Assembly (NCBI GenBank): GCA_023023105.1
Contig: CP083825.1
Location: forward strand, 67,858-131,857
Source of the DNA: Enterobacter ludwigii
GTDB lineage: Bacteria > Pseudomonadota > Gammaproteobacteria > Enterobacterales > Enterobacteriaceae
DNA: 64,000 nt
Direction of reading: 5' to 3'
The position numbers were made by a program, and so were the translations under genes. How positions within the stretch are numbered: the stretch's first letter is position 1; every line of letters starts with the position of its first letter. The notes beneath the pieces were generated by a model. It searched no databases. It saw only the letters and a list, made by a program, of their open reading frames with translations, and had not been told where the DNA came from. Positions 18,786 to 28,185 of the stretch are shown in pieces.

Positions 18786-18969
18786 ATGGCTGAAAAACCG
18801 GAACTCTCAAAAAGTGCGTGGAACTAAAACAGGTGTGCATTACTCCACCTCATGTTGAAGAGACCAGACTGCATCAGAAAATTGCACCATAACTGAGCAA
18901 GCCGCATCCCATTGGTGCAAAAGTGTCTCCAAAAATAAATAATCCATTGATTTAACTGTGCTTTAAAAA

Positions 18970-18985
18970 TGGCATGAATTTTTCA
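18970..18985 (+). promoter_or_regulatory. Candidate sigma54 promoter of the amide operon
   Basis: TGGCATGAATTTTTCA has the -24 TGGCAY element and a -12 element (TTTCA, one base off TTGCA) at the right spacing. A start near 18997 would give an ~115-nt leader containing the terminator at 19051. Sigma54 would fit nitrogen control of an amide-degrading operon. The stretch 18786-18969 shows no gene. Confidence 0.5.
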
Positions 18986-19050
18986 TGTCGGGTATATGCA
19001 AGCAGGGGCAACCCTTAAGCCTTGAATCCATTAAATATCGACAGGTAATG

Positions 19051-19088
19051 AAGCCTGATTGTCCTAATAAGGACAATCAGGCTTTTTT
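19051..19088 (+). terminator. Leader terminator, probable ANTAR antitermination target
   Basis: AAGCCTGATTGTCC and GGACAATCAGGCTT form a perfect 14-bp stem with a six-base loop (TAATAA), followed by six Ts. It lies 24 bases before the amiC-like start and between the promoter candidate and the operon, so it should stop transcription unless antagonised. The operon encodes an ANTAR RNA-binding protein, the class that relieves such terminators. Confidence 0.85.
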
Positions 19089-19111
19089 ATTAATGCAGAG
19101 AGCAAACATAC

Positions 19112-20239
19112 GTGCAAACTATTGATATTGGAATTTTGCTTTCCACAGAAGGTACCTACAGCCACCTGGCGAACAGCACACTGCTTGGTGCGCGCCATGC
19201 CTTAGAGGAAATCAATGCCGATCCTGCTTATCCTTTTCAGCTGCGGGCCCGACATATCAACCCTGCGGGTGAACTCGCAGCCTACAGTGAAGCGGTGAGC
19301 ACCTTTATCGCTCACGGCATCCGCCATATCTTCGGAACCATTACCTCTGCCAGTCGGAAGGAGATTATCCCGGACCTGGAGCAGCATAACCTGCTGCTGT
19401 GGTATGGCTGTCCTTACGAGGGGTTCGAGAGCTGCGAGCAGGTCGTATATCTGGGCGGTTGTCCGAACCAGACTCTGCTGCCACTCCTGCGGCTGGCGCT
19501 GGATATGTTCGGAAATCGCTCCTGGCTGATCGGCTCTAACTACGTCTGGGGCTGGGAAAGCAATCGTATCGCCCGTGAGGTAGTGGAAGGTTCCGGCGGT
19601 ACGGTGGTGGGCGAAAAATATCTGCACCTGAGAAACAGCAACGTGACCGAGTTGATTGAGGCGATTCTCAGCACAGAGGTAGATTTTGTGCTCAATAACC
19701 TGGTAGGCGAAACCTCTTATGCGTTTCTGCGCGCACTGGACGAGGCCTGTCTTCGCGATCGGCGGACGTTAGCGGTGCTCAGCTGTAATTTTACCGAAGC
19801 CGAAGTCGCCGAAGTCGCGCCACTAAGGGCGGTACGTTTGCTTTCCTGCGGACCGTTTTTTGAGAGCGTCGATCTCGATTTTTGCGCGCGGCAGCACCTG
19901 CAACATGGCGTACAGCGCATCTCCCACTACTATATCGGCGGCTGGCGGGCAGTAAGGCTGTTTGCCAATAGCCTGCGCGAGGCCGGAAACAGCGAGCCGG
20001 GTGCGGTGCTGGCGGCACTGCATCGTCAGCACGACGTTGATTCTCCGGGCGCTCGCTCAGTAATGGCTCGAAACAACCACGCCTGTTTGCCCTGCTACAT
20101 CGCTGAGTTGCAACAAACTTGCTTTCAGATACTGCATCGCGAACCGCTGCCGGTTATGCCCGATCCCTATCTCTCCGCGACCGAGCTACGTGAAAGCCGA
20201 ACGGTTGCAGCCAGACCTGCTCTGAGGATTGTTAAATGA
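19112..20239 (+). CDS. amiC: AmiC-like amide-sensing negative regulator
   Basis: The 375-aa protein, starting at GTG, is a periplasmic-binding-protein fold without a signal peptide, so it should act in the cytoplasm. Landmarks are IGILLSTEGTYSHLANSTLLG, GTITSASRKEIIPDLEQHN, WYGCPYEGFESC and WLIGSNYVWGWESNRI, shared with AmiC of Pseudomonas and with the UrtA/FmdD family. AmiC binds short amides and holds AmiR inactive until amide is present. Here it is followed with a 4-base overlap (ATGA) by an amiR-like gene, the canonical pairing. The leader upstream carries the terminator that AmiR would overcome. Confidence 0.85.
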   Translation: MQTIDIGILLSTEGTYSHLANSTLLGARHALEEINADPAYPFQLRARHINPAGELAAYSEAVSTFIAHGIRHIFGTITSASRKEIIPDLEQHNLLLWYGCPYEGFESCEQVVYLGGCPNQTLLPLLRLALDMFGNRSWLIGSNYVWGWESNRIAREVVEGSGGTVVGEKYLHLRNSNVTELIEAILSTEVDFVLNNLVGETSYAFLRALDEACLRDRRTLAVLSCNFTEAEVAEVAPLRAVRLLSCGPFFESVDLDFCARQHLQHGVQRISHYYIGGWRAVRLFANSLREAGNSEPGAVLAALHRQHDVDSPGARSVMARNNHACLPCYIAELQQTCFQILHREPLPVMPDPYLSATELRESRTVAARPALRIVK

Positions 20240-20829
20240 AAACGCTGCTGTCCCCGGATTTAGATGCTCAGCCGCTCCTGCTGGTAGACTGTGAAGCAAG
20301 GAGTCGCGAAGCGCTGGAAAAAAACCTGACGCGGATGGGTATCCGCTGGCATCACCTGACCGGAGATGAGGCTTTACCTCCTCTCACCCCCTGTGCAGTA
20401 CTGGTGGAACTGGAGGCATTCGCCAGCCCGCTAACCCTGAGCCAGATCAATCTGGCGGGAATACCGGTGATCGCGCTGACCTCACATGAGGGACTTTACC
20501 AGGTACAGCGCGCGCTGGAGTTAGGGGCAACAGCGCTCCTTACCAAGCCTATTACACAGCGAGCCATCTATACCACCCTGATGATGGCAGTGGGGCTGCG
20601 TCAGCAGTTGCATGACATTCAACAGCAACAGATGCTACTGCGCCAGCGTCTGGCAGCAATGCCGCAGATTACCCAAGCTCTGGCGGCCCAGATGCAAGCG
20701 GAAAGTATTGATGAACAACAGGCATGGGTTCGCCTGCGCTCGGAATCAATGTGTACGAACCAGTCGGTGGCACAGGTGGCGCAGAAGTGGCTGCTACGAA
20801 TGTCGTCCGGCAAGCGGGGAGCACAATGA
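20236..20829 (+). CDS. amiR: AmiR-like ANTAR-domain transcription antiterminator
   Basis: 197 aa. The N-terminal ~120 residues resemble a receiver domain lacking the phosphorylation site (LLLVDCEARSREALEKNLTR, VIALTSHEGLYQVQRALELG). A coiled-coil follows (LRQQLHDIQQQQMLLRQRLA), then a C-terminal three-helix ANTAR domain (SIDEQQAWVRLRSESMCTNQ, VAQVAQKWLL). ANTAR proteins bind paired hairpins in leader RNA and prevent terminator formation. It is probably held by the AmiC-like protein rather than phosphorylated. Start overlaps amiC; stop overlaps the next permease by four bases. Confidence 0.85.
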   Translation: MKTLLSPDLDAQPLLLVDCEARSREALEKNLTRMGIRWHHLTGDEALPPLTPCAVLVELEAFASPLTLSQINLAGIPVIALTSHEGLYQVQRALELGATALLTKPITQRAIYTTLMMAVGLRQQLHDIQQQQMLLRQRLAAMPQITQALAAQMQAESIDEQQAWVRLRSESMCTNQSVAQVAQKWLLRMSSGKRGAQ

Positions 20830-21674
20830 ATAGAGTCGGATATTTTCTGCGCCGGCCAGCCCTGCTGCTCTCGCTGCTGTTTATTCTCCTGGTGGTGATG
20901 AGCGCGCTGTTTGCCCCCTGGCTCACCCCCTTCGATCCCGATGAACAGTTTGTCGAGGGACTGAGCCTGGAAGGCGCACCGCTTTCTCCCAACAGCACTT
21001 ACTGGCTGGGAACCGATCTGCTGGGACGCGATCTCTTCTCGCGTTTAATTTACGGAGCTCGTACTTCGTTACTCATCGGTGTTGTCGCCAACGGCACTGC
21101 AGTACTGATCGGCGTCCTGGTAGGGCTTAGCGCAGGTTATCTGCAGGGGCGTATCGGAGGGCTGCTGATGCGCTTTACCGATCTGATGATGGCGTTTCCC
21201 GCACTGCTGCTGGCGATTGCCCTGGCGGCGATTTTCCAGCCAAGTGTCTGGATCGTGTCCCTGGTGATCGCCATGGTGAACTGGGTGCAGATCGCCAGGG
21301 TTATCTACGCCGAAACTAGCGCGCTTAGCGCCCGCGACTTTATCGCCGTGGAACGCACCCTGGGGGCCGGAACGTTGCGTATTCTCGGCGTGCATTTAAT
21401 TCCACATCTGGCGCCAACGGTGCTGGTCTGGGCCACACTAGGCATCTCCACCACAGTCCTGCTGGAAGCTACTCTATCGTTCCTCGGGGTGGGGGTACAG
21501 CCGCCAACGCCGAGTTGGGGCAACATCATCTTTGAAAGCCAGAGCTATTTTACTTCGGCTCCCTGGCTGGTGTTCTTTCCCGGCGCGGCGATTGTGCTGC
21601 TGTCGCTCTCTTTCAATATCGCTGGTGACGCCCTGCGCGACGCCCTCGATCCCGGCTTAAAAGGACGAAACTAA
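20826..21674 (+). CDS. Dipeptide/amide ABC transporter permease (DppC type)
   Basis: 282 aa from the ATG at 20826 (MNRVGYFLRRPALLL), chosen because it overlaps the amiR stop as ATGA; a longer upstream frame is not needed. An N-terminal helix, then GTDLLGRDLFSRLIYGARTS (typical OppC/DppC segment) and about five more membrane helices, with the EAA-loop region (SARDFIAVERTLGAGTLRIL) that contacts the ATPases. It pairs with the next gene as the membrane channel. The neighbouring binding protein and amidase suggest an amide or small peptide-like substrate. Confidence 0.88.
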   Translation: MNRVGYFLRRPALLLSLLFILLVVMSALFAPWLTPFDPDEQFVEGLSLEGAPLSPNSTYWLGTDLLGRDLFSRLIYGARTSLLIGVVANGTAVLIGVLVGLSAGYLQGRIGGLLMRFTDLMMAFPALLLAIALAAIFQPSVWIVSLVIAMVNWVQIARVIYAETSALSARDFIAVERTLGAGTLRILGVHLIPHLAPTVLVWATLGISTTVLLEATLSFLGVGVQPPTPSWGNIIFESQSYFTSAPWLVFFPGAAIVLLSLSFNIAGDALRDALDPGLKGRN

Positions 21675-22594
21675 TGCTATTTCTGGGAAAACGTCTGTTG
21701 CATGCCGGGCTGATCCTGCTTGGCGTTACGTTGATCTGCTATTTGCTGCTGTTTATGTTGCCCGCCGATCCAGCGCGCCAAATCGCCGGGCGCAGTGCCA
21801 CGCCGGAAGTAGTCGAAAACATCCGCCATCAGTTGGGGTTGGATCTGCCGTTTTATCAGCAATATTGGCGTTATCTGCAGGGGCTGCTGCACGGCGATCT
21901 GGGACGCTCGTTTATTCAGCGCAGCGAAGTGAGTGAACTGGTTTCCGCCCGTATCGGGCCGTCACTGCAGCTGATGGCGGCGGGTATTCTCTGCGAGTTG
22001 GTACTGGGGATCGCCCTCGGCACCCTGGCGGCGTTAAAACGCGGCGGGCTGGCGGACCGGCTTCTGATGGCGCTCTCCTTTATCGGTGTTTCGGCGCCGC
22101 AGTTCATCGCCGCGATGCTTTTTCTCTATCTTTTCGCCGTGGTACTCAACTGGTTCCCGATGGGAGGCTATGGCGGCTTCAGCCATCTGGCGCTACCGGC
22201 GCTAACCCTCGGCCTGCTCGGCAGCGGCTGGTATTCACGCATGTTGCGCTCGTCGATGATTGAGGTGCTGCATCAGGATTTTATCCGTACCGCGCGGGCC
22301 AAAGGGCTGGGCCGAACCCGCGTACTGCTGCGTCACGTGCTGCCGAATGCCGTGCTGCCGCTAATTCCGATGATAGGCATTGATATCGGCATTTTTATGG
22401 GCGGACTGGTGGTAGTCGAATCGGTCTTTGGCTGGCCGGGTATCGGTCAGCTGGCCTGGCAGGCGATTCAACAGGTGGATATCCCGGTGATTGTCGGGGT
22501 AACCACCGTGTCAGCGGTTGCCATTGTTGGCGGCAACCTTATTGCGGATCTGGTGCTGCCGTGGGTCGATCCGCGCATTGATGTCAAAAAGTAG
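21674..22594 (+). CDS. Dipeptide/amide ABC transporter permease (DppB type)
   Basis: 306 aa with six predicted helices, starting MLFLGKRLLHAGLILLGV. The family segment LPADPARQIAGRSATPEVVE and the EAA loop (LHQDFIRTARAKGLGRTRVL) are clear. It overlaps the DppC-type gene by one base (TAATG). In other DppBC systems the B gene usually precedes C; here the order is reversed, a small oddity. It ends 9 bases before the binding-protein gene. Confidence 0.88.
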   Translation: MLFLGKRLLHAGLILLGVTLICYLLLFMLPADPARQIAGRSATPEVVENIRHQLGLDLPFYQQYWRYLQGLLHGDLGRSFIQRSEVSELVSARIGPSLQLMAAGILCELVLGIALGTLAALKRGGLADRLLMALSFIGVSAPQFIAAMLFLYLFAVVLNWFPMGGYGGFSHLALPALTLGLLGSGWYSRMLRSSMIEVLHQDFIRTARAKGLGRTRVLLRHVLPNAVLPLIPMIGIDIGIFMGGLVVVESVFGWPGIGQLAWQAIQQVDIPVIVGVTTVSAVAIVGGNLIADLVLPWVDPRIDVKK

Positions 22595-22603
22595 CAGGGG
22601 AAG

Positions 22604-24211
22604 ATGATGAAAAATGCGTTATTGACAATGGCGGTGGCCGCGGCCTGTTTCTCTTATGGCGCGCAGGCTGACGAGAAGACCGGCGGCGATATCGTGGTGA
22701 CCTACCAGAACGACGTGGCGACCCTCGATCCGGCCATTGGCTATGACTGGCAAAACTGGTCGATGATCAAAAGCCTGTTCGACGGCCTGATGGACTATCG
22801 TCCCGGCACCACCGAGTTGGTGAACGACCTGGCGGAGAGCTACGCCATTTCCGAGGACGGCAAGGTCTACACCTTTGTGCTACGCAAAGGGGTGAAATTC
22901 CACAACGGCCGCGAGGTCACGGCGGCGGACGTGAAATATTCTCTGGAACGCACAGTCAACCCGAAAACCCAAAGTCCGGGCGCCGGGTTCTTCAGTCCCA
23001 TCGCGGGCTATGACGAGGAGGCCAGCGGTAAAAGCACGACCCTGAGCGGTATCGAGGTCGTCGACGATCATACGGTAAAAATCACTCTGAAAGAGCCCAA
23101 CGCCACCTTCCTGCATGTGCTGGCGCTGAACTTTGCCTCGGTGGTTCCCCGTGAGGAGGTGGAGAAATGGGGCGCCGACTTCGGCAAGCATCCGGTCGGC
23201 AGCGGCGCGTTTGAGCTCCAGGAGTGGAAGCTGGGCCAGGAGCTGATCTTCCGCAAAAACCCGAACTACTTTAAAGCCGGCGTGCCGCGGCTGGATCACA
23301 TAAAGTTCGAAATGGGACAGGATCCCTCGGTCGCTCTGCTGCGGCTGGAAAAAGGCGAAGTGGATATTGCCGGCGACGGCGTACCGCCCGCACAGTTTCT
23401 GTCGTTTAAAAACAACCCGGCCTATAAGGGCCTGATGGTCACCGGCGACCAGTTGCAGACCGGCTACGTGACGATGAAAACCACGCTGCCGCCTTTCGAT
23501 AATCTCAAAGTCCGCCAGGCGGTGAACATGGCGGTCAACAAAGATCGCATCGTGCGCATCATTAATGGACGCGCGGCGCCGGCCAACCAGCCACTGCCAC
23601 CCGCCATGCCCGGTTATGACAAGGCATATCAGGGTTTCAGCTACGACCCGGCAAAAGCGAAGCAACTGCTCAGCGAAGCGGGTTTCCCCAACGGTTTTGC
23701 TACCGAACTGTACGTGATGAATACCGATCCGCAGCCGCGTATCGCCCAGTCTATCCAGCAGGATCTGGCCAAAGTGGGCATCCACGCCAGCATCAAATCC
23801 CTGGCGCAGGCGAATGTGATTGCGGCGGGCGGCTCCGCCAGCCAAGCGCCGATGGTCTGGTCCGGCGGCATGGCGTGGATCGCCGATTTCCCGGATCCCT
23901 CCAACTTCTATGGCCCGATCCTCGGCTGCGCCGGGGCGGTAGAGGGCGGCTGGAACTGGGCGCGCTACTGCAACAAAGCGCTGGACGCGCAGGCGGCCGC
24001 GGCGGACAGCATGGTGAAACCCGACCAGCAGGACGCGCGCATTGAAGCCTGGCGCAAAATCTTCATCACTGCAATGGATGACGCGCCCTGGGTGCCGGTA
24101 TTCAACGAGAAGCGCTACACCGTACATTCCGCACGCATGGGGGGCGAGGACGCTCTGTATGTCGATCCAGTGCATGTACCAGTCAACTACGACTATATCG
24201 GACTGAAATAA
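22604..24211 (+). CDS. ABC transporter substrate-binding protein (SBP family 5)
   Basis: 535 aa with a signal peptide (NALLTMAVAAACFSYGAQAD) and the family-5 signature (RKGVKFHNGREVTAADVKYS, residues ~90-110). The mature protein is of normal DppA/OppA size and has no lipobox, so it should be free in the periplasm. It delivers substrate to the DppB/C-type permeases just upstream. By context the ligand may be a short amide or a conjugate cleaved by the downstream amidase, but this is inference; the family mostly binds peptides, nickel or opines. Confidence 0.87.
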   Translation: MMKNALLTMAVAAACFSYGAQADEKTGGDIVVTYQNDVATLDPAIGYDWQNWSMIKSLFDGLMDYRPGTTELVNDLAESYAISEDGKVYTFVLRKGVKFHNGREVTAADVKYSLERTVNPKTQSPGAGFFSPIAGYDEEASGKSTTLSGIEVVDDHTVKITLKEPNATFLHVLALNFASVVPREEVEKWGADFGKHPVGSGAFELQEWKLGQELIFRKNPNYFKAGVPRLDHIKFEMGQDPSVALLRLEKGEVDIAGDGVPPAQFLSFKNNPAYKGLMVTGDQLQTGYVTMKTTLPPFDNLKVRQAVNMAVNKDRIVRIINGRAAPANQPLPPAMPGYDKAYQGFSYDPAKAKQLLSEAGFPNGFATELYVMNTDPQPRIAQSIQQDLAKVGIHASIKSLAQANVIAAGGSASQAPMVWSGGMAWIADFPDPSNFYGPILGCAGAVEGGWNWARYCNKALDAQAAAADSMVKPDQQDARIEAWRKIFITAMDDAPWVPVFNEKRYTVHSARMGGEDALYVDPVHVPVNYDYIGLK

Positions 24212-24255
24212 TTTGATGGCGCCGGGATGGCGCCGCTGCTTAAAGGAGAGTCAGG

Positions 24256-25203
24256 ATGTGCCAAAATTGTCTGGTGAAGACCATTCATCATGCTCAACAT
24301 CATTTCGGCTGGGATAACAGCCTGAGCCCGGTCCTGCACGTAGCTTCCGGCAGCCAACTGGAGTTTCACTGCCTGGATGCGGCTAACGGCTGGTTCAACG
24401 CCGGTTCTACCGCAGCGGATATCCCAACGCTGCCGTTTGATAAGCTCAACCCGGTCAGTGGCCCGGTCTATGTGGAAGGCGCTCAGCCGGGCGATGCGCT
24501 AAAGGTGACGCTGGAATCCTTTCGTCCCAGCGGCTTTGGCTGGACTGCGAATATCCCGGGCTTCGGCCTGCTGGCCGATCAGTTTTCTGATCCGGCGCTG
24601 ACGCTGTGGCAATATGACCGCCAGGGCTTAACCCCCTGCGCCTTTGGCCGATATGGCCGCGTACCGCTGAAACCCTTCGCCGGTACCCTCGGCGTCGCTC
24701 CCGCCGCCGCGGGCCATCATTCGGTGGTGCCGCCGCGCCGCGTGGGCGGCAATCTGGATATTCGCGATCTGGCCGCTGGCTGCACATTATGGCTACCGGT
24801 GGAAGTAGAAGGCGCGTTGTTTTCTATTGGTGACACCCACGCCGCGCAGGGCGATGGTGAAGTCTGCGGCACGGCGATTGAAAGCGCGATGGACGTGGTG
24901 GTGAAGCTGGAAGTGGTTAAAGATATGCCGCTGAAAACGCCGCGTTTCGCCACCCCTGGCCCAGTGACCCAACATCTGGATCGGCACGGCTACAGCGCCT
25001 TCACCGGCATTGGCCCTGACCTGATGACCGCCGCCCGCGACGCGGTAAGCTATACCATCGATGCGCTGTGCCGCGAACAAGGGATGTCGGCGGAAGAGGC
25101 CTATATGCTCTGCTCCGTGTGCGGCGATCTGCGCATCAGCGAAATCGTCGATCGGCCTAACTGGGTGGTGTCGTTCTATTTTCCCAACAGCGTGTTTAAT
25201 TAG
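24256..25203 (+). CDS. Acetamidase/formamidase family amidohydrolase (FmdA/AmdA)
   Basis: 315 aa, no signal peptide, starting MCQNCLVKTIHHAQHHFGWD after AAAGGAGAG. Family features include the conserved FGWDNSL start, VYVEGAQPGDALKVTLESF, the SVVPPRRVGGNLDIRDLAAG metal-site stretch and FSIGDTHAAQGDGEVCGTAI. Members are zinc-dependent amidases releasing ammonia from formamide, acetamide or related amides. It lies between the binding protein and the ATPase gene of one transporter, so uptake and hydrolysis are probably coordinated. It is unrelated to the nitrilase-type formamidase at 40169. Confidence 0.9.
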   Translation: MCQNCLVKTIHHAQHHFGWDNSLSPVLHVASGSQLEFHCLDAANGWFNAGSTAADIPTLPFDKLNPVSGPVYVEGAQPGDALKVTLESFRPSGFGWTANIPGFGLLADQFSDPALTLWQYDRQGLTPCAFGRYGRVPLKPFAGTLGVAPAAAGHHSVVPPRRVGGNLDIRDLAAGCTLWLPVEVEGALFSIGDTHAAQGDGEVCGTAIESAMDVVVKLEVVKDMPLKTPRFATPGPVTQHLDRHGYSAFTGIGPDLMTAARDAVSYTIDALCREQGMSAEEAYMLCSVCGDLRISEIVDRPNWVVSFYFPNSVFN

Positions 25204-25210
25204 GAGCGTT

Positions 25211-26944
25211 ATGTCAGCAGTCCTATTTCCGGCGCCGCTGCTCTCGGTCGAGCGCCTGTCGATCCAGTTTGGTACACAGCGGGTGGTGGATGACGTCAGC
25301 TTTGCGCTCTGGCCGGGAAAAACTCTGTGCATTGCCGGCGAGTCGGGCAGCGGTAAATCGCTGACTTCGCTGGCGATCATGGGTTTGCTTCCGGAGGAGG
25401 CACAGATTCCAGGCGGCGCGATTATTTTTGATAACCAGGATTTGCTCAGCCTGCCGGAGCGGCAAATGCAGCTGCTGCGCGGCAAGTCGGTTGCCATGAT
25501 TTTTCAGGAACCGATGACCTCGCTCAATCCGCTGATGACGGTGGGCCAGCAGCTGGAAGAGACGCTGCAACGCCACGAAGTGCTGGGCCGCCGTGAACGG
25601 CGCAGCCGGGTCAGCACGATGCTGGACGCGGTCAAAATCAGTCATGTGGAGAAGCGCCTGCAACAGTATCCGCACGAGCTTTCCGGCGGTATGCGCCAGC
25701 GGGTGATGATCGCCATGGCAATGCTGTGCCAGCCACAGGTGCTGATTGCCGATGAGCCGACTACGGCCCTCGACGTCACTATTCAGGCGCAGATCCTCGA
25801 GTTGATGCGCGAACTGCAGCAGGCGTTTTCCACCAGCCTGCTGTTGATCACCCACGATATGGGAGTGGTGGCAGAAATGGCCGATGATGTGCTGGTCATG
25901 AGTCACGGCAAAATCATGGAGCAGGCTCCGGCAAAAACGCTGTTTACCTCGCCGCAGGCGGCTTATACCCGCCAGCTGTTGCAGGCGGTACCGGTGCTGG
26001 GCCAGGCGCCCGCGCTGGCGCCGGTCGAGGCGACTCGACCGTTGCTCAGCGTCCGCGACCTCAGCGTGCGCTTTCCGGTGCGCGGCGACGGCCTGCGCGT
26101 GCGTCGCGAAGTCCATGCCGTCGATGGCGTCAGCTTCGATCTTTTCCCCGGCGAGACGTTGGGCATTGTCGGTGAAAGCGGCTGCGGTAAATCGACGACG
26201 GCAAAAGCGCTGATGAATATGGTGCCATTTAGCGGCAGCGCGCAGCTTAACGGACAGGAGCTGCACGGCCTGAAGGACGAGGCGTTAAGAGCGGTACGCC
26301 GCGATTTGCAGATGGTGTTTCAGGATCCCTGGGCGGCGCTCAATCCGCGCAAAACTATTTTCGACCTGGTTGGGGAGCCGCTGCTGATTCATGAGCAGAT
26401 GCCCGCAGAACAGCGCACGGAGCGGGTGGTGCAGCTATTGCAGCAGGTCGGCCTGCCAGCGGAAGCGATGCGGCGTTATCCGCACCAGTTTTCCGGCGGC
26501 CAGCGCCAGCGCATTTGCATTGCCCGCGCGCTGGCGCTGAACCCGAAAGTGATCATCGCCGATGAATCGGTTTCCGCGCTGGATGTTTCAGTACAGGCGC
26601 AGGTGCTGACGCTGCTGGAAGATTTGCGTCAGCGCTATCGGCTCAGCTATCTGTTTATTTCCCATGATATGGCGGTGGTGGAGCGCATCTGCCACCGGGT
26701 AGCGGTGATGTTTGGCGGCCAGCTCGTGGAGATCGGCCCACGAGATCGAGTGTTGCACCATCCGCAGCATCCTTATACTCAGCACTTGCTCAGCGCCGTT
26801 CCTATACCTGACGTTCAGCAAAGACGGCAACCCCGAGCCACCAGCGCAATGCCGATAAGACCAGAACCGATCAAACCCATCGGCTATCAGAGAGTACCGC
26901 AGCGCTTTACCGATTTTGGCGACGGGCACCTCGTCGCCTGCTGA
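25211..26944 (+). CDS. Fused dual ABC ATPase (DppD-DppF / GsiA type)
   Basis: 577 aa from the ATG at 25211, seven bases after the amidase stop with AGGAG in front; an upstream in-frame extension lies inside the amidase gene and is ignored. Two ATPase cassettes are fused: Walker [10 protein letters not shown], signature LSGGMRQR and Walker [12 protein letters not shown] in the first; Walker [10 protein letters not shown], signature FSGGQRQR and Walker [12 protein letters not shown] in the second. A C-terminal oligopeptide-transporter extension follows the second cassette. It powers the permeases at 20826-22594 and completes the operon. Confidence 0.93.
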   Translation: MSAVLFPAPLLSVERLSIQFGTQRVVDDVSFALWPGKTLCIAGESGSGKSLTSLAIMGLLPEEAQIPGGAIIFDNQDLLSLPERQMQLLRGKSVAMIFQEPMTSLNPLMTVGQQLEETLQRHEVLGRRERRSRVSTMLDAVKISHVEKRLQQYPHELSGGMRQRVMIAMAMLCQPQVLIADEPTTALDVTIQAQILELMRELQQAFSTSLLLITHDMGVVAEMADDVLVMSHGKIMEQAPAKTLFTSPQAAYTRQLLQAVPVLGQAPALAPVEATRPLLSVRDLSVRFPVRGDGLRVRREVHAVDGVSFDLFPGETLGIVGESGCGKSTTAKALMNMVPFSGSAQLNGQELHGLKDEALRAVRRDLQMVFQDPWAALNPRKTIFDLVGEPLLIHEQMPAEQRTERVVQLLQQVGLPAEAMRRYPHQFSGGQRQRICIARALALNPKVIIADESVSALDVSVQAQVLTLLEDLRQRYRLSYLFISHDMAVVERICHRVAVMFGGQLVEIGPRDRVLHHPQHPYTQHLLSAVPIPDVQQRRQPRATSAMPIRPEPIKPIGYQRVPQRFTDFGDGHLVAC

Positions 26945-26960
26945 ACAAAAAAGCATTCAA

Positions 26961-26995
26961 ACCGGCGGATTTCCGCCGGTGGCAACACTGTTGCC
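26961..26995 (+). terminator. Tandem hairpins after the amide operon
   Basis: ACCGGCGG-ATTT-CCGCCGGT (26961-26980) is followed at once by GGCAACA-C-TGTTGCC (26981-26995), 17 bases after the ATPase stop. There is no T-run, so this may be a pause or mRNA-end element rather than a true intrinsic terminator. Confidence 0.5.
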
Positions 26996-27120
26996 ACACA
27001 ACTCGACGAAAGGCCATTAAACTGGAAAAGTTAGCACATAGCAGGACATAGAGCCGGTCTAAAATGCCCTAAATGCAACGTACCGTATCTTTTATTGTTA
27101 GACAAAACCGGAGGTAAACA

Positions 27121-27574
27121 TGCTTAAACCGTCTTCTCCCTAGTGGTGTGATCTCACCACGCGGGAATTCAGTAAACTGGATATGGCGAATATCGTCGCC
27201 GTACTACCTATTTGCGCCGTAGAACAACACGGAGCTCATCTGCCGGTTCGGGTGTTTGCTGCCATTAATGCCAGCATTATTGAGCGAGCTGTAGAATTAC
27301 TGCCTGCCAATTTACCGATGCTGGTGTTGGCCACTTTGCCTGTAGGTAAATCTGACGAACACCTAGCTTACCCTGACACACTTTCGTTGCCATATGATGT
27401 TCTGGGGAAAGTGTGTTTTGAAATGGCTAAAAGCGCCTGGCGCACAGGTATTCGCAAGATCGTTTTCTGGAATTCACAAGGCGGCCAGCCCTAATTGATG
27501 GAAATGGTTTGTCGCCAGCTGCGCATTGAATTGGAGATGTTTGCCGTCGGTGCCAGCTGCTTCCGCCCCAAGAC
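27121..27574 (+). pseudogene. Creatininase-family amidohydrolase, decayed
   Basis: A good Shine-Dalgarno (GGAGG) precedes ATG at 27121, but codon 8 is TAG (27142-27144). Beyond it the frame reads CDLTTREFSKLDMANIVAVL, ICAVEQHGAHLPV, LPVGKSDEHLAYPDTLSLPY and IVFWNSQGGQP, then TAA (27492-27494), then still in frame LMEMVCRQLRIELEMFAVGA. These are the creatininase landmarks (EQHGPHLPV, GxSxEH, NSHGG). Two stops, NSQGG instead of NSHGG (a metal ligand lost) and a cut at 27574 show it is dead. The family hydrolyses cyclic or linear amides and fits the nitrogen theme of its neighbours. Confidence 0.85.
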
Positions 27575-27576
27575 CT

Positions 27577-27728
27577 CCGAGGTGTAAGGCGCGTTGAATA
27601 TCGGGAAGAACCGGCCCGAGGCTCGTAATGGGGGCGCGCAGATTAGCGCCAATCAGCACAATGCTGACGTACAAGCCCCAGCGGGAAGTTGTCCTAGTGG
27701 GGTTGGAGGGGGAAAGCGCAGAAGACAC
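27577..27728 (-). pseudogene. MFS transporter (CynX/NimT type), N-terminal fragment
   Basis: From the ATG at 27728 the frame reads about 50 residues including WGLYVSIVLIGANLRAPITS and LGPVLPDIQRALHL, the first helix and loop of CynX/NimT-type cyanate or nitroimidazole transporters. It is fused tail-to-tail to the creatininase remnant at about 27575, so a deletion removed the rest of both genes. Confidence 0.7.
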
Positions 27729-27853
27729 GGCAACCTCATAACATCAACGAGCCACAAGTGACGTAGCCCTAGTGATGCGTTGGTTGACGTTAACGCTTAC
27801 GCGAGATTCGGAAGATAGGAGACGGATCCGTATATCACCACATCCCTTAAAAC

Positions 27854-28089
27854 CCGGCGATCAAACCAGCGCCGGACCGGAGTGTCCTTGACTACACCTC
27901 GCCCGAAAGGGCGAGATAGCGGGGTAGAGCTAACCAGGACAGGGGGCAAACGGGCAGAATTTATAGTCCGGTAACCGGCTACGTCGGGCTTTCGGCGCCA
28001 TTTGACTCCACAGACGCATGTAACCTCATCTGGCGCCTCCATGCCGCAAAGCGGCATTCAGAAGACTGGCTGCGCACTGCTCGCCAGTC
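27854..28089 (+). ncRNA. Hairpin-rich region, possible C4-like antisense RNA
   Basis: This 457-base gap (27729-28185) holds an unusual density of perfect stems: CCGGCG/CGCCGG (27854-27859, 27870-27875); GTCCT/AGGAC (27884-27888, 27936-27940) enclosing CTAC/GTAG and CTCGCCC-GAAA-GGGCGAG (27898-27915); CCGG-TAA-CCGG (27968-27978); GGCGCCA/TGGCGCC (27994-28000, 28031-28037); ATGCCGC-AAA-GCGGCAT (28041-28057); GACTGGC/GCCAGTC (28064-28070, 28083-28089). The nested 27884-27940 fold looks like the C4/CI antisense RNAs of P1/P7 and P4-type phages. The identification is from memory of that fold, not a search. Confidence 0.45.
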
Positions 28090-28185
28090 CGGACCTGATG
28101 TTCAGTCCAGGGGCTACGGTTCCGGATGAAACCCGCCTCCGGTTAAGATATATTCAGCTCCCAAAACAAAGGAAAAAACTCCCCA

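Noticed and set aside
22880..24175. 431-codon minus-strand frame
   Set aside because: Shadow of the SBP gene in GC-rich DNA; no family features.
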